Source: Streptomyces smaragdinus (lineage in GTDB: Bacteria > Actinomycetota > Actinomycetes > Streptomycetales > Streptomycetaceae). From it: a stretch of DNA of 64,000 nucleotides. Under the pieces are notes generated by a model. The model had not been told where the DNA came from, did not search any database, and saw only the letters and a program-made list of their open reading frames with translations. Position 1 is the stretch's first letter; every line of letters begins with the position of its first letter. Location: NCBI RefSeq assembly GCF_009604385.1, contig NZ_WEGJ01000028.1:1-64000 (forward strand). Direction: 5' to 3'. The position numbers and the translations under genes are program-made. Below, piece after piece: positions 13,922-22,536 of this stretch.

Positions 13922-15341
13922 GGACGGACTCCAGCGCGGACGCAGCCGCCGCACGCCACCGCGTGAGGAACTCCGACGCGCGGTCCCGCGACCACACCGG
14001 CTCGTACGTCCGCCCCGGTGTCCACGCCGGCACCGCGTCCTCCACACGAAGCGACGGCTCCAGCGCCAGCCGCGCCAGCCCGGCCGCCCCCAGCGCCGTG
14101 GCGTGCGGCGACGGATACACGTCCACCGGCACCTGCGCCAGATCCGCCTGCGCCTGCATCAGCGTCCGGCTGCGCGTGAGCCCCCCGTCCACCCGCAGCC
14201 GGGTCAGGGGCGAGCCCAGATCGGCCGCCGCCAGCGAGACGACCTCCGCGATCTGCGCCGCGACCCCCTGCAGCACGGCCAGCACCAGATGCTCCCGCCG
14301 GCTGGCGAGCGTCAGCCCGGCGAACGTCGCCGTCGCCTCCGACCGCCACCACGGCGCCGCCAGCCCCGCGAAGGACGGCACGCACACCACGCCGCCGGCG
14401 TCGGAGGCGGCGACCGCGTCGAGTTCGGCGGCGGAGCCGATCAGCCCCAGGTCGGTGAGCCAGCGCACGGCCGAGGCCGCCGTGTACACCTGGCCGTCCA
14501 CGCAGTACCCGGTGGCGCCCCGCGCCTGCCAGGCCACCGACGACGACAGCCCGGCGGCCGACCGCACCGCCGTGGAGCCGGTGTGGGCGAGGAGGAACGC
14601 CCCCGTCCCGTACGTGCACTTGGCGGTGCCCGCCGTCAGGCACCCCTCGCCGAAGAGCGCCGCCTGCTGGTCCACCACCAGCCCGGCGACCGGCAGCTCC
14701 GCGCCGAACGCCGTGGTCGTACCGACGACCTCGTCGCAGGCCACGATGCGCGGGAAGCCGGCGGGGTCCAGCGCGAAGAGGTCGGCCAGCTCCGGGTCCC
14801 AGTCGACCTTGTCGAGGTCCAGGAGCAGGGACCGCCCGGCGGTGGCGGCGTCCGTGACGAACTCGCCGGTGAGCCGGTGCACCAGCCAGGTGTCGGTGGT
14901 GGTGACGACGCCCTCGCGGGTGACGTTCTCCCGCAGCCAGGTCATCTTCGGCGCGGAGAAGTACGGGTCCAGGACCAGGCCCGTACGCGCGGCGACCCAG
15001 TCGCGGGCGTGCGCGCGCTCGTCGCACAGGGGCTGCGAGCGGCTGTCCTGCCAGACGACGGCCGGGGACAGCGGCGTACCGGTGGCGCGGTCCCAGGCCA
15101 GGACGGTCTCGCCCTGGTTGGCCAGCGCCACGGCCCGCAGCGGGCGCCCGGCCTCGGCGGCGGCCCGGCGGCCCGCCTCCAGCACGGAGTCGAGCAGCTG
15201 CCCGGGATCCTGCTCGACGCCGCCGCCCGGCAGATACTCGGGCGTCACGGGCACCTCGGCCACCGCGAGAACCCCGTCGGCGGGGTCGACGACCAGGGCC
15301 TTCGTACCGGATGTGCCCTGGTCGATCGCGAGTACGGTCAC
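13914..15341 (-). CDS. FGGY-family carbohydrate kinase
   Basis: 475 aa; GTG at 15341 with GGAAGAGG upstream. FGGY signatures: phosphate-1 loop VLAIDQGTSGTKALVVD, substrate-side VVWQDSRSQ (~residue 90), GTAKCTYGTGAFLL (~residue 235) and the C-terminal ATP/adenosine region RVDGGLTRSRTLMQ...HATALGAAGLA. Members phosphorylate glycerol, xylulose, erythritol and similar polyols. Overlap with the GlpA-like gene implies it makes the phosphorylated substrate for that dehydrogenase, so glycerol or another small polyol is more likely than xylulose. First gene of the operon. Confidence 0.87.
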   Translation of the reverse strand: MTVLAIDQGTSGTKALVVDPADGVLAVAEVPVTPEYLPGGGVEQDPGQLLDSVLEAGRRAAAEAGRPLRAVALANQGETVLAWDRATGTPLSPAVVWQDSRSQPLCDERAHARDWVAARTGLVLDPYFSAPKMTWLRENVTREGVVTTTDTWLVHRLTGEFVTDAATAGRSLLLDLDKVDWDPELADLFALDPAGFPRIVACDEVVGTTTAFGAELPVAGLVVDQQAALFGEGCLTAGTAKCTYGTGAFLLAHTGSTAVRSAAGLSSSVAWQARGATGYCVDGQVYTAASAVRWLTDLGLIGSAAELDAVAASDAGGVVCVPSFAGLAAPWWRSEATATFAGLTLASRREHLVLAVLQGVAAQIAEVVSLAAADLGSPLTRLRVDGGLTRSRTLMQAQADLAQVPVDVYPSPHATALGAAGLARLALEPSLRVEDAVPAWTPGRTYEPVWSRDRASEFLTRWRAAAASALESVRD

Positions 15342-15380
15342 GCGGCGGCCTCTTCCCGACGAATCACGGAGATCACGAGA

Positions 15381-15989
15381 TTACCGCTGCCCCGCGTGCG
15401 CCGACTGCGCGGCGGCGATCAGATGGTCCATCAGCGCGAGCAGCACCCCGCGCACCGAGTCCCGTTCGCGCGCGTCGAACAGTACGACGGGCGTCGTCGG
15501 GTCCTTCAGCGACAGCGCCTCACGGATCTGGTCGGGCTCGAACTCCTGCTCGCCGTTGAAGCAGTTGGTCGCGACGACGAACGGCAGATTGCGGTTCTCG
15601 AAGAAGTCGACCGCCGCGAACGAGTGCGACAGCCGCCGGGTGTCCACGAGTACCAGCGCGCCGAGCGCCCCGCGCAGCAGGTCGTCCCACATGAACCAGA
15701 ACCGCTCCTGGCCGGGCGTGCCGAACAGCATCAGCACCGCCACGTCCAGGGTGATCCGGCCGAAGTCCATGGCGACGGTGGTGGACGTCTTGTGCTCGAT
15801 GCCGGAGAGGTCGTCGATGCCCTCGCCGGCGGTGCTCAGCTGCTCCTCGGTGCGCAGCGGGGTGATCTCGCTGACGGCGCCGACGGCGGTGGTCTTGCCG
15901 ACGCCGAAGCCGCCGGCGATGAGGATCTTGACGGACGGGAGGACGGGTCCCGGCCGGGAAACGGCGCCGGTGTGGTCAAGCGCGCTCAA
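15381..15989 (-). CDS. cvnD: Conservon small GTPase CvnD
   Basis: 202 aa from a TTG at 15989 with AGGAG five bases before it; the gene begins inside cvnC. An ATG at 16040 is the alternative. G1 KILIAGGFGVGKTT (residues 21-34), G3 LFGTPGQERFWFMW, and ATNCF in place of the G4 NKxD, which is normal for this family. Conservon GTPases act at the membrane with the sensor-like CvnA and the CvnB/CvnC adaptors, in an arrangement compared to eukaryotic G-protein coupling. Last gene of a coupled five-gene operon. Confidence 0.93.
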   Translation of the reverse strand: MSALDHTGAVSRPGPVLPSVKILIAGGFGVGKTTAVGAVSEITPLRTEEQLSTAGEGIDDLSGIEHKTSTTVAMDFGRITLDVAVLMLFGTPGQERFWFMWDDLLRGALGALVLVDTRRLSHSFAAVDFFENRNLPFVVATNCFNGEQEFEPDQIREALSLKDPTTPVVLFDARERDSVRGVLLALMDHLIAAAQSAHAGQR

Positions 15990-16332
15990 TGCCGCTCCTG
16001 AGTCGTAGGAGGAATTCGATGTTGGACGCTTCCGCGTCACTCAGCGGTGGGCTGTGGTCGATGAGGCCGCTCGCCAGCAGCTGTCCCAGCAGCACCGTGG
16101 TGGGAGTGAGGCGGCGCCCGGTGCGGGCGGCCAGTTCGGCCACGGCCACACCGGGCGGTGCGCAGACACGCAGGATGTCCTGCCACTCCTCCGGAATGCT
16201 GCGCGCCTGGTCGGGCGGGACAGCGGCACGGATGGTGGAGTGCATGCTGATCCCGTCGCCGGCCGCCGTCTCGGACCGCGAGGCCGACAGGGCGAAGGCG
16301 CGTGTCCTGCGTGATCCCCGTTGGCCGGTCAT
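15976..16332 (-). CDS. cvnC: Conservon DUF742 protein CvnC
   Basis: 118 aa; ATG at 16332 shares one base with the stop of cvnB (TGATG). DUF742 winged-helix-like core: VCAPPGVAVAELAARTGRRLTPTTVLLGQLLASGLIDHS. DUF742 proteins are the third element of conservons, thought to be adaptors between the sensor and the GTPase. The basic N-terminal ~45 residues are variable. Overlaps cvnD by 14 bases. Confidence 0.92.
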   Translation of the reverse strand: MTGQRGSRRTRAFALSASRSETAAGDGISMHSTIRAAVPPDQARSIPEEWQDILRVCAPPGVAVAELAARTGRRLTPTTVLLGQLLASGLIDHSPPLSDAEASNIEFLLRLRSGIERA

Positions 16333-16775
16333 CAGCGGATCGGTACGCCGGCGCGGTTGCCCACGCCGAGCTGGGGCTTGAAGGCCCGGGCCACCCGGAC
16401 CGTCTCGCGCATCGCCAGCCCGATGGACTCGGGGCCGGAGGTGTACACGACGAGGGTGGAGCCGTTGCCGCAGGCGGTGAGGATCAGATGGGCGTGCTCC
16501 ATGGTGATGTTCAGGTGGAGTACGGAGCCGCCGGACACCGGCTGCGACAGACCGTCGGCGAGGCTCGCCAGGCCCGAGCAGGCGGCGGCGATGGTCTGGA
16601 CGTCGTCCTGCGTCCAGCCGTGCCCGTAGCCGCAGAGCGCCAGTCCGTCGTCGGCGAGCAGGACGAAGCCGATGATGTCGGGGACGAGCTGCAGATTGTC
16701 GCGCAGGTTGTCGAAGACGGGGGTGTCGTGGGGGTGCACGGGGATGACGTTGGAGAGGCGCAGGAGGGTGTTCAT
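16332..16775 (-). CDS. cvnB: Conservon roadblock/LC7 protein CvnB
   Basis: 147 aa; ATG at 16775 overlaps the cvnA stop (ATGA). Roadblock/LC7 fold: VPDIIGFVLLADDGLALCGYGHGW, DDVQTIAAACSGLASLADGLSQ and VLHLNITMEHAHLILTACGNGSTLVVYTS. In related systems these proteins bind the small GTPase and can stimulate GTP hydrolysis. No membrane segment. Confidence 0.92.
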   Translation of the reverse strand: MNTLLRLSNVIPVHPHDTPVFDNLRDNLQLVPDIIGFVLLADDGLALCGYGHGWTQDDVQTIAAACSGLASLADGLSQPVSGGSVLHLNITMEHAHLILTACGNGSTLVVYTSGPESIGLAMRETVRVARAFKPQLGVGNRAGVPIR

Positions 16776-19213
16776 CGTTCGCTGTCCTTGTCGTGGGGGT
16801 TCGCCGCAGGGGTGGCGGGGGCGGTCAGGGCGTCCTGGAGGCCGGTGAACGCGGACTCGATGTCGTCCAGCGGGCGGTCGTCCATGGGGCGTTCGTCGCG
16901 GGCGGGGGTGTTCTTGGCGGATTCCTTGCGCAGCTGCGTGACGAGGTTCTCGCCCGGTACGCGCTGGGGGAGCAGGGGGCCGCTCCCCTTGCCCGCGGCG
17001 GGCTTGCGCACGGGGGGTGTGGCGCGCCGGGGGATCTCCCGCGCGACGGCCTGCCGGACCAGGGCCTCGCGCACCGCGGCGGCGGCCTGGGGGTCGGGCG
17101 TCGGCTCCGGCGGGCGGGCGGCGGCGGGTCGCACGGGCGGCTCCTGCGTGCGGGCGGTGGCGGGGTGCTGCTGCGAGGTGCGGGTGGGCAGCCGCCGGGC
17201 CAGCCCCGAGGGGGTCGTCTCCGGCAGGATCTCCGCCGCGTGCGGCTGCGTCCGCTGCCGGGAGGGCTGCTTGCGCGGCGGGAGGGAGGCGTACTGCGCC
17301 GCCCCCGCGGGCTCGCGGGTCAGCAGCGCGTCGGGCACCAGCACCGACGCCAGGACGCCGCCGCGGCGGCCCTCGCGCAGGGAGACCTGGACGCCGTGGC
17401 GCTGGGCGAGCTGGCCGACGACGAACAGGCCCAGCTGGTCGGCGGACTTGGCGAGCACCGCGTAGGACGGGACGTCCAGCAGGCGGCTGTTGAGCGACTG
17501 GAAGTACCAGTGCTCGGGCGCCCGGCCCTGGTCCTCCACCTCGACGGCGACGCCGCCGGGCACGTCCGCGGCCCGGACCGTCACCTCGTACCCGCTGGGC
17601 GAGTACGTCGTGGCGTTCTCGATCAGCTCGGCGATCAGGTGGGTGAGCTGGCCGGCCACATCGGGGGCCACCCACGCCTCGGCCCGGAACTCCTTGGTCA
17701 CCTGGGCGAAGCCGCGGGCCTCGCCGGCCGCGTCGACGATCAGGTTGGCGACGTGGACGGGCTCGGTGTGCGGGTTGGCGACCGCGCCGCCGGAGAGGAC
17801 CAGGAGGTTCTCCAGCTGGCGCCGCACCCGCACGGTGAGGTGGTCGAGCTCGTACAGCTCGCGCAGCAGCTCCGAGTCGGTGTCGGCGTAGCGGTCCTGC
17901 AGATCGTCCAGGGAGCGCAGGATGGCGACGATCAGGGTGACGGCGCGCAGGGTGACGCCCTCGGCGAACTTCTCGAAGCCGAAGCGCTCCTCGTACACCG
18001 CCTTCGCCGCGTCGGCGACCTCCTCCGCCAGCTTGGCGACAACGTTGGCGATCTCGCCGAACTCGTCGTTCTCGGCGGTCTGCGGGGGCAGCACCGACAT
18101 GTCGGCGTCCTCGCCGCGCTGCAGCTTCAGGATGAGCGGCGGCAGCTGGCGCCGGGTGACGTCCAGGGCGCTGGAGCGGATCTCCTCGGTACGGCGCACC
18201 AGCCGGCCCAGCAGCAGGACCAGCAGGGCGACGGCGCCGAAGGTGAGCAGCCCGGCCCCGGCGGCCAGCCACACCGCGGTGGCCCGCCGGGCGGAGGCCT
18301 TGTCCCGGGCCCGGTCGGCCAGGGCCCGCATGGTGTCCTCGGTCATGCCGTCGAGTCCGGCGCGCAGGTTCGCGTACGCCTCGGTCCACTCCACGGCCTC
18401 GGGCGGCAGGACGAGCGTGCCGTCCGGGGCGGATTCGGCCTGCAGCACCAGGTCCTCGGCGTGCATCAGGACGCCCCACGCCGGGGAGTAGGTGAGGCTG
18501 CGGTACGCGGTACGCGACTCGTCCGGCAGGTCCGCGGCGTTGAAGGCGAACGAGGACCGCGCCGCGCCCACCGCCTCCGCGAACCGCACCCGTTCGCCGG
18601 CGGTCAGCGTGCTGCCGTGGGCGGCGCCCGCGAGCAGGGTGTCCTCGCGGGCCAGGGCCTCCTGGGCCTGCAGCAACCCGGTCAGCGGGCCGACCCCGTA
18701 CGCCACGTCGCCGTCCGACGGGCGCAGGGCGCGCGGGACGCTGATCACCCGGTCGATGATCGCGGTGTACGGGGTGAGCACGGCGTCACGGTCGCCGTCG
18801 CGGCCGGAGATCCGGTCGCGCAGGGAGTGCACGCCGGCCAGCCCGTTGAGCACGGTCTGCACCGCCTGGGTGTCCGCCGACGAGGCGGCGGCGCTGTGCC
18901 AGACGCCGGCGGCGAGGTCGGTGCGGTCCTGCTGGTCGTGGAGGGCGAGTTCGTCCGCCCGGTGGTTCCAGTACGCGGCGGTGGTCCGCCGCTCCGCCTG
19001 CAGGGCGGAGACCAGGGTCAGCGTCGGCCCGGCGAGCCGGTCCAGGTCGGTGCCGTAGTCCCGCACCGACTCGGCCCGGCCCAGTTCGCGGGCCGTGGCG
19101 ACCACGACGATGGTGATCATGGCCGCCGCGACGGCGCCCGCCAGGATGCGCTGCAGGGAGCGCAGCCTGGGCGAGCGCCGCCGCGGGGCGGCCGGAAGAC
19201 GATCCGACGTCAC
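16772..19213 (-). CDS. cvnA: Conservon sensor CvnA (NIT domain, histidine-kinase-like ATPase)
   Basis: 813 aa; GTG at 19213 overlaps the permease stop (GTGA). First membrane helix ~25-45; a large extracellular part with NIT-type helices (LVSALQAERRTTAAYW); second membrane helix ~313-338 (AVWLAAGAGLLTFGAVALLVLLLGRLV). After a linker comes a dimerisation-like helix pair with LDHLTVRVRRQLENLLVLSG, then an HATPase domain with the N-box HLIAELIENATTYSP, followed by the family motif LGLFVVGQLAQRHGVQVSL. The C-terminal ~180 residues are Pro/Arg/Gln-rich and disordered. In this family phosphotransfer is unproven; it is taken to relay a membrane signal to CvnB-D. Confidence 0.92.
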   Translation of the reverse strand: MTSDRLPAAPRRRSPRLRSLQRILAGAVAAAMITIVVVATARELGRAESVRDYGTDLDRLAGPTLTLVSALQAERRTTAAYWNHRADELALHDQQDRTDLAAGVWHSAAASSADTQAVQTVLNGLAGVHSLRDRISGRDGDRDAVLTPYTAIIDRVISVPRALRPSDGDVAYGVGPLTGLLQAQEALAREDTLLAGAAHGSTLTAGERVRFAEAVGAARSSFAFNAADLPDESRTAYRSLTYSPAWGVLMHAEDLVLQAESAPDGTLVLPPEAVEWTEAYANLRAGLDGMTEDTMRALADRARDKASARRATAVWLAAGAGLLTFGAVALLVLLLGRLVRRTEEIRSSALDVTRRQLPPLILKLQRGEDADMSVLPPQTAENDEFGEIANVVAKLAEEVADAAKAVYEERFGFEKFAEGVTLRAVTLIVAILRSLDDLQDRYADTDSELLRELYELDHLTVRVRRQLENLLVLSGGAVANPHTEPVHVANLIVDAAGEARGFAQVTKEFRAEAWVAPDVAGQLTHLIAELIENATTYSPSGYEVTVRAADVPGGVAVEVEDQGRAPEHWYFQSLNSRLLDVPSYAVLAKSADQLGLFVVGQLAQRHGVQVSLREGRRGGVLASVLVPDALLTREPAGAAQYASLPPRKQPSRQRTQPHAAEILPETTPSGLARRLPTRTSQQHPATARTQEPPVRPAAARPPEPTPDPQAAAAVREALVRQAVAREIPRRATPPVRKPAAGKGSGPLLPQRVPGENLVTQLRKESAKNTPARDERPMDDRPLDDIESAFTGLQDALTAPATPAANPHDKDSER

Positions 19214-20742
19214 ACGAGGTCCTTACCGACCGCGGCCAGCTCGGGGTCGACGCTGTAGATCGGCGTCTTGTACGAGCGCCGGCCCGCGGCCCACCAGGTG
19301 ATCGTGGCCAGCAGCAGCACGACGACCAGGGCGACCGACGCGTAGTTGAAGCTCTTGGCCGTCACCGGGGACACCTGCGGCAGACAGAACACGACGGTGA
19401 TGGCGGCGACCCAGATGACCGCGATCCAGCCGATCAGGCTGCTCCAGCGGCCCAGGTTCCACGGCCCCGGCACGAACTTGTCCTTGGCGCGCAGCCGCAG
19501 GTAGATCGGGATGGCGTACGCGGGCGTGATGCCGATGACGTTGATCGCGACGACGGCCCCGTACGCCTCGGCGGAGTACAGCGACGGCAGCGCGAGGCAG
19601 AAGGCGACGACCACGGACAGCACGACGGCGCGGGTGGGGATACCGGTACGGGGCGACACCCGGCGCCAGGACTTGGAGCCGGGAAGCGCGCCGTCGCGGG
19701 AGAACGCGAAGACCATCCGGCTGGTCGCGGCGACCTCGGCGTTGCCGCAGAACAGCTGGGCGACGATGACCACCAGCAGCAGCGCCTTCGCGCCGCCTTC
19801 GCCGAGGCCGTCTATGAAGATCTGCGCGGGCGGTACCCCGGTCTCCGACCCCTGGGTCCCGGCGTAGTCCTGGATGGCGAAGGTCAGTCCGACGAGCAGC
19901 ACGAAGCCGGCGATCCAGGAGACCCAGATGGCGCGGACGATGCCCTTGGCCGGGGCGACCTGCGCCTGGGTGGTCTCCTCGGAGAGGTGGGCGGAGGCGT
20001 CGTAACCGCAGAAGGTGTACTGGGCGAGCAGCAGGCCGATCGCCGTCACATAGATGGCGCTCGAGAAGCCGGTGCCGTTGTGGTACTCGCCGAAGACGAA
20101 GCCGGCCGACTGGTGGTGGTCCGGGACGATCGCCAGTACACCGACGATCAGGGCGACGCCCAGCAGGTGCCACCAGACGCTGATCGAGTTCAGCAGGCTG
20201 ACGAGGCGCACACCGAAGAGGTTCAGCACCATGTGCAGGATGAGGATCACCGCGAAGATCATCAAGATCTTCTCCTCGGTCGGCTCGAAGCCGAACTGCA
20301 TGTTGAGGAACGCGCCGGTGAACATCGCGGCCCCGTAGTCGATGCCGGCGATGGCACCGAGCAGACCCAGCAGGTTCAGCCAGCCGGTGTACCAGCCCCA
20401 GCGCGGGCCGCCGAGCTGGTGCGCCATGTAGTAGAGGGCCCCCGACGTCGGGTACGCGCTGGTGACCTCGGCCAGGCCCATGCCGATGCACAGCACGAGC
20501 AGACCGACGGCGACCCAGCCCCAGATCATCACGGCGGGGCCGCCGGTGTTGAGCCCGAAGCCGTACAGGGTCATACAGCCGGAGAGGATGGAGATGACGG
20601 AGAAGGAGATCGCGAAGTTGCCGAACCCGCTCATCCGGCGCGCGAGTTCGGGCTCGTACCCGAGGTCGCGCAGATGGGCGTCGTCGGACTTGGGCCTCGG
20701 TTGCTGGGGCGACCCGCCGGTGCGGGTCGTTGTCTGTGACAT
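19210..20742 (-). CDS. APC-superfamily amino acid permease, coupled to the conservon
   Basis: 510 aa; ATG at 20742 with GGAG seven bases away. About 12 membrane helices. APC signatures: RRMSGFGNFAISFSVISILSG at the first helix, GLAEVTSAYPTSGALYYMA, and RMVFAFSRDGALPGSKSW. The pattern is that of the GABA/choline-type amino-acid transporter group. Its stop overlaps the CvnA start by four bases, so transporter and conservon are almost certainly translated from one message. Conservon genes are more often followed by a cytochrome P450 or stand alone, so the link to a permease is notable. Confidence 0.9.
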   Translation of the reverse strand: MSQTTTRTGGSPQQPRPKSDDAHLRDLGYEPELARRMSGFGNFAISFSVISILSGCMTLYGFGLNTGGPAVMIWGWVAVGLLVLCIGMGLAEVTSAYPTSGALYYMAHQLGGPRWGWYTGWLNLLGLLGAIAGIDYGAAMFTGAFLNMQFGFEPTEEKILMIFAVILILHMVLNLFGVRLVSLLNSISVWWHLLGVALIVGVLAIVPDHHQSAGFVFGEYHNGTGFSSAIYVTAIGLLLAQYTFCGYDASAHLSEETTQAQVAPAKGIVRAIWVSWIAGFVLLVGLTFAIQDYAGTQGSETGVPPAQIFIDGLGEGGAKALLLVVIVAQLFCGNAEVAATSRMVFAFSRDGALPGSKSWRRVSPRTGIPTRAVVLSVVVAFCLALPSLYSAEAYGAVVAINVIGITPAYAIPIYLRLRAKDKFVPGPWNLGRWSSLIGWIAVIWVAAITVVFCLPQVSPVTAKSFNYASVALVVVLLLATITWWAAGRRSYKTPIYSVDPELAAVGKDLV

Positions 20743-20815
20743 GGAGTTACTCCGTTACGGGGACGGGGGTGTCGGGGACAGGGGCATGACACTCAAATCG
20801 GTACAGATGAACCGG

Positions 20816-21820
20816 TCAGGTGTTACGGAGCGCCAGCGCGCGGGCGCGCAGGAACTCCGCAGTTGCCAGATCGGAACGTTCGGGGTCGTCGGTGACGTAG
20901 GCCCAGGGCAGCTCGGTCGCGTACGGACCGAGGGCCTCGAACACCAGCCGGGCGTCGGAGTGCTGCCCGGCGGCGGACAGGGCGTGGGCGAGATAGTTGA
21001 GGTCCAGCTGGGAGCGGGTCGCCGGATCGGAGCGCTCCAGCCAGCCGTCCATCGCGCGCAGGGTGTCGCGCAGGATGTCCTCGCGGGACCACTGGCGGTG
21101 CACCAGGGCGTCGCCGCGACCGCGCTTGCGCTCGTTCAGATAGTGCTCGGCGTGCGCGTAGAGCGGCAGGACCAGCAGGGGCGAGCCGGCGGGTGCCCAG
21201 GAGCCCACCCAGCGGGCGAAGTCCAGGGCGTAGGCGTGCGAGCCGCCGTGCTGCGTGCTCAGCTGGAGCATGCGGTGGAAGGCCTCGCGGTTGTACTGGT
21301 CGCGTTTGACGGCCTCGTTCAGCAGCCCCCAGGGCCCGCGCTGCAGCAGGGTCTCCGGGGGCAGCTCGCGGTGCTCCGGGCGGCGCTGGCCGGCGTCGAG
21401 CTGGGCCAGCGTCAGCAGACAGATCCACGGCACCGGGTCCCAGGCGGCCTCCGCCGCCTCATGGCACAGGGCGCGCGCCTCGTCCTCGAGCTGCGCGGCG
21501 CCCGGCAGCCGCCGCCGGGCGGCCTGCACCGCGCGGTGGGTGGCGACGCGGGCCCGGATCATCCGGGCGTCGACGCTGTGCGGCTCCTCGTCGAGCCACA
21601 CCTGCACCACGGCGGAGCGGGCGGCCCCGACCCCCAGCACCTGGGAGCGGGAGGTGCGCAGCGCCAAGTCGTCTCCGGTCCGGGCGAGCAGGGTACGGGT
21701 CGCCATCCAGCGGCCCACGAGAAGATCGTCCAGCGCCGCGCGTAACGCGTCGTCGAGGCCCGCGGGGTGGTAGACGGGCCGGAACTCGCCGCGCCCCGAG
21801 GAGGAGCGGCCCAGCCTCAT
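20816..21820 (-). CDS. Conserved helical protein, TPR-like
   Basis: 334 aa; ATG at 21820, GGGAGG five bases upstream. All-helical, with Ala/Leu/Arg-rich helix pairs such as PWICLLTLAQLDAGQRRPEHRELPPE and LDLNYLAHALSAAGQHSDARLVFEALG; the latter resembles a tetratricopeptide repeat. No catalytic motif, signal peptide or membrane helix. Many streptomycetes seem to carry such a protein, but I know of no function. It sits 73 bases upstream of the permease-conservon operon, same strand, and may be read into it. Confidence 0.78.
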   Translation of the reverse strand: MRLGRSSSGRGEFRPVYHPAGLDDALRAALDDLLVGRWMATRTLLARTGDDLALRTSRSQVLGVGAARSAVVQVWLDEEPHSVDARMIRARVATHRAVQAARRRLPGAAQLEDEARALCHEAAEAAWDPVPWICLLTLAQLDAGQRRPEHRELPPETLLQRGPWGLLNEAVKRDQYNREAFHRMLQLSTQHGGSHAYALDFARWVGSWAPAGSPLLVLPLYAHAEHYLNERKRGRGDALVHRQWSREDILRDTLRAMDGWLERSDPATRSQLDLNYLAHALSAAGQHSDARLVFEALGPYATELPWAYVTDDPERSDLATAEFLRARALALRNT

Positions 21821-22144
21821 CCGAGCCTCCCGGCGGGTATGGGGGGTGGGCTGAGCTGCTGGTGAAGCGGTAGTAACTCGGTGGAGTACATCGGATCCTC
21901 GGGCTCACTGCCGCAGTGGCGTGCGCGTCGGCGTTGCGCATGCCAACTCCCGTGAGTTACGGGGCAGTTGTGGATCGTAGCGACACAAGGGCCGCATGTG
22001 TAATCGACGACGGAACATTCTCGTACGGATTCGGAAGCCGTGGGACCGGATTCGACCGATTGCCCGAGGCGGGGCGCGCCGGGACGGCGCGTGCGCGGGG
22101 ATGGCGGAGGCGTCGGCGGGGCTCGGGGCCGCACGCCGTGCGGC
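21821..22144. other. Intergenic region between the helical protein and tRNA-Arg
   Basis: 324 bases with no supported gene. It contains the promoter region of the helical protein gene (low-complexity on one strand) and the tRNA 3' flank. No terminator with a T-run is apparent. Confidence 0.5.
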
Positions 22145-22216
22145 GCCCGCGGCAGGACTCGAACCTGCGGCCAAGCGCTTAGAAGGCGCCTGCTCTATCC
22201 ACTGAGCTACGCGGGC
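22145..22216 (-). tRNA. tRNA-Arg (anticodon UCU)
   Basis: 72 bases on the minus strand fold as a full cloverleaf: 7-bp acceptor stem GCCCGCG/CGCGGGC, D stem GCTC/GAGC, anticodon stem GGCGC/GCGCT with loop CTTCTAA (anticodon UCU, reads AGA), T stem GCAGG/CCTGC with TTCGAGT. The CCA end is not encoded. AGA is a rare codon in this GC-rich genome. Confidence 0.95.
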
Positions 22217-22536
22217 CGGTGTGTGGCATGTGGTGCGGGCGGGGCTCCGTGGGGCCGGGTCCTTGCCAGGACAAGGATAGAGGTCCGGGGAGCTCTGCCA
22301 CGTACCGCTCCACCGCTGTGTCAGCGTGTGGAGGATCGGTGAAGCGTCCTGATAATCGCAGGTGAGTGGGATTCCCGCAGCGCTTTTTCCGCCCAGTGGC
22401 GGCTGTGTTGTGCAGTCGTTACCGGTGGGACGGCCCACGGAATCGGCGGGCGGCTCCCGCATCCGTGGGGCACTGTGGCGCGTACACGCATCATATCCTT
22501 TCAAAAGTCACCAAAATTGGGCATTCTTCGCTCGTG
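22217..22536 (+). other. Long leader region of the dynAB-ssbB operon
   Basis: 320 bases between the tRNA and dynA. GC-rich at first, then an AT-richer tract around 22490-22530 directly before the start codon, containing TTTCAA (22499-22504) and CATTCT (22522-22527) with 17 bases between. That would place a weak promoter just before the GTG, fitting the absence of a ribosome site. A GTGTC (reverse of a WhiA-type GACAC) lies near 22318; too short to weigh. Confidence 0.35.

Noticed and set aside
22145..22216. tRNA-Arg as an integration site for a mobile element
   Set aside because: No integrase, no duplicated tRNA 3' end and no element genes on either side; the neighbours are conserved chromosomal genes.
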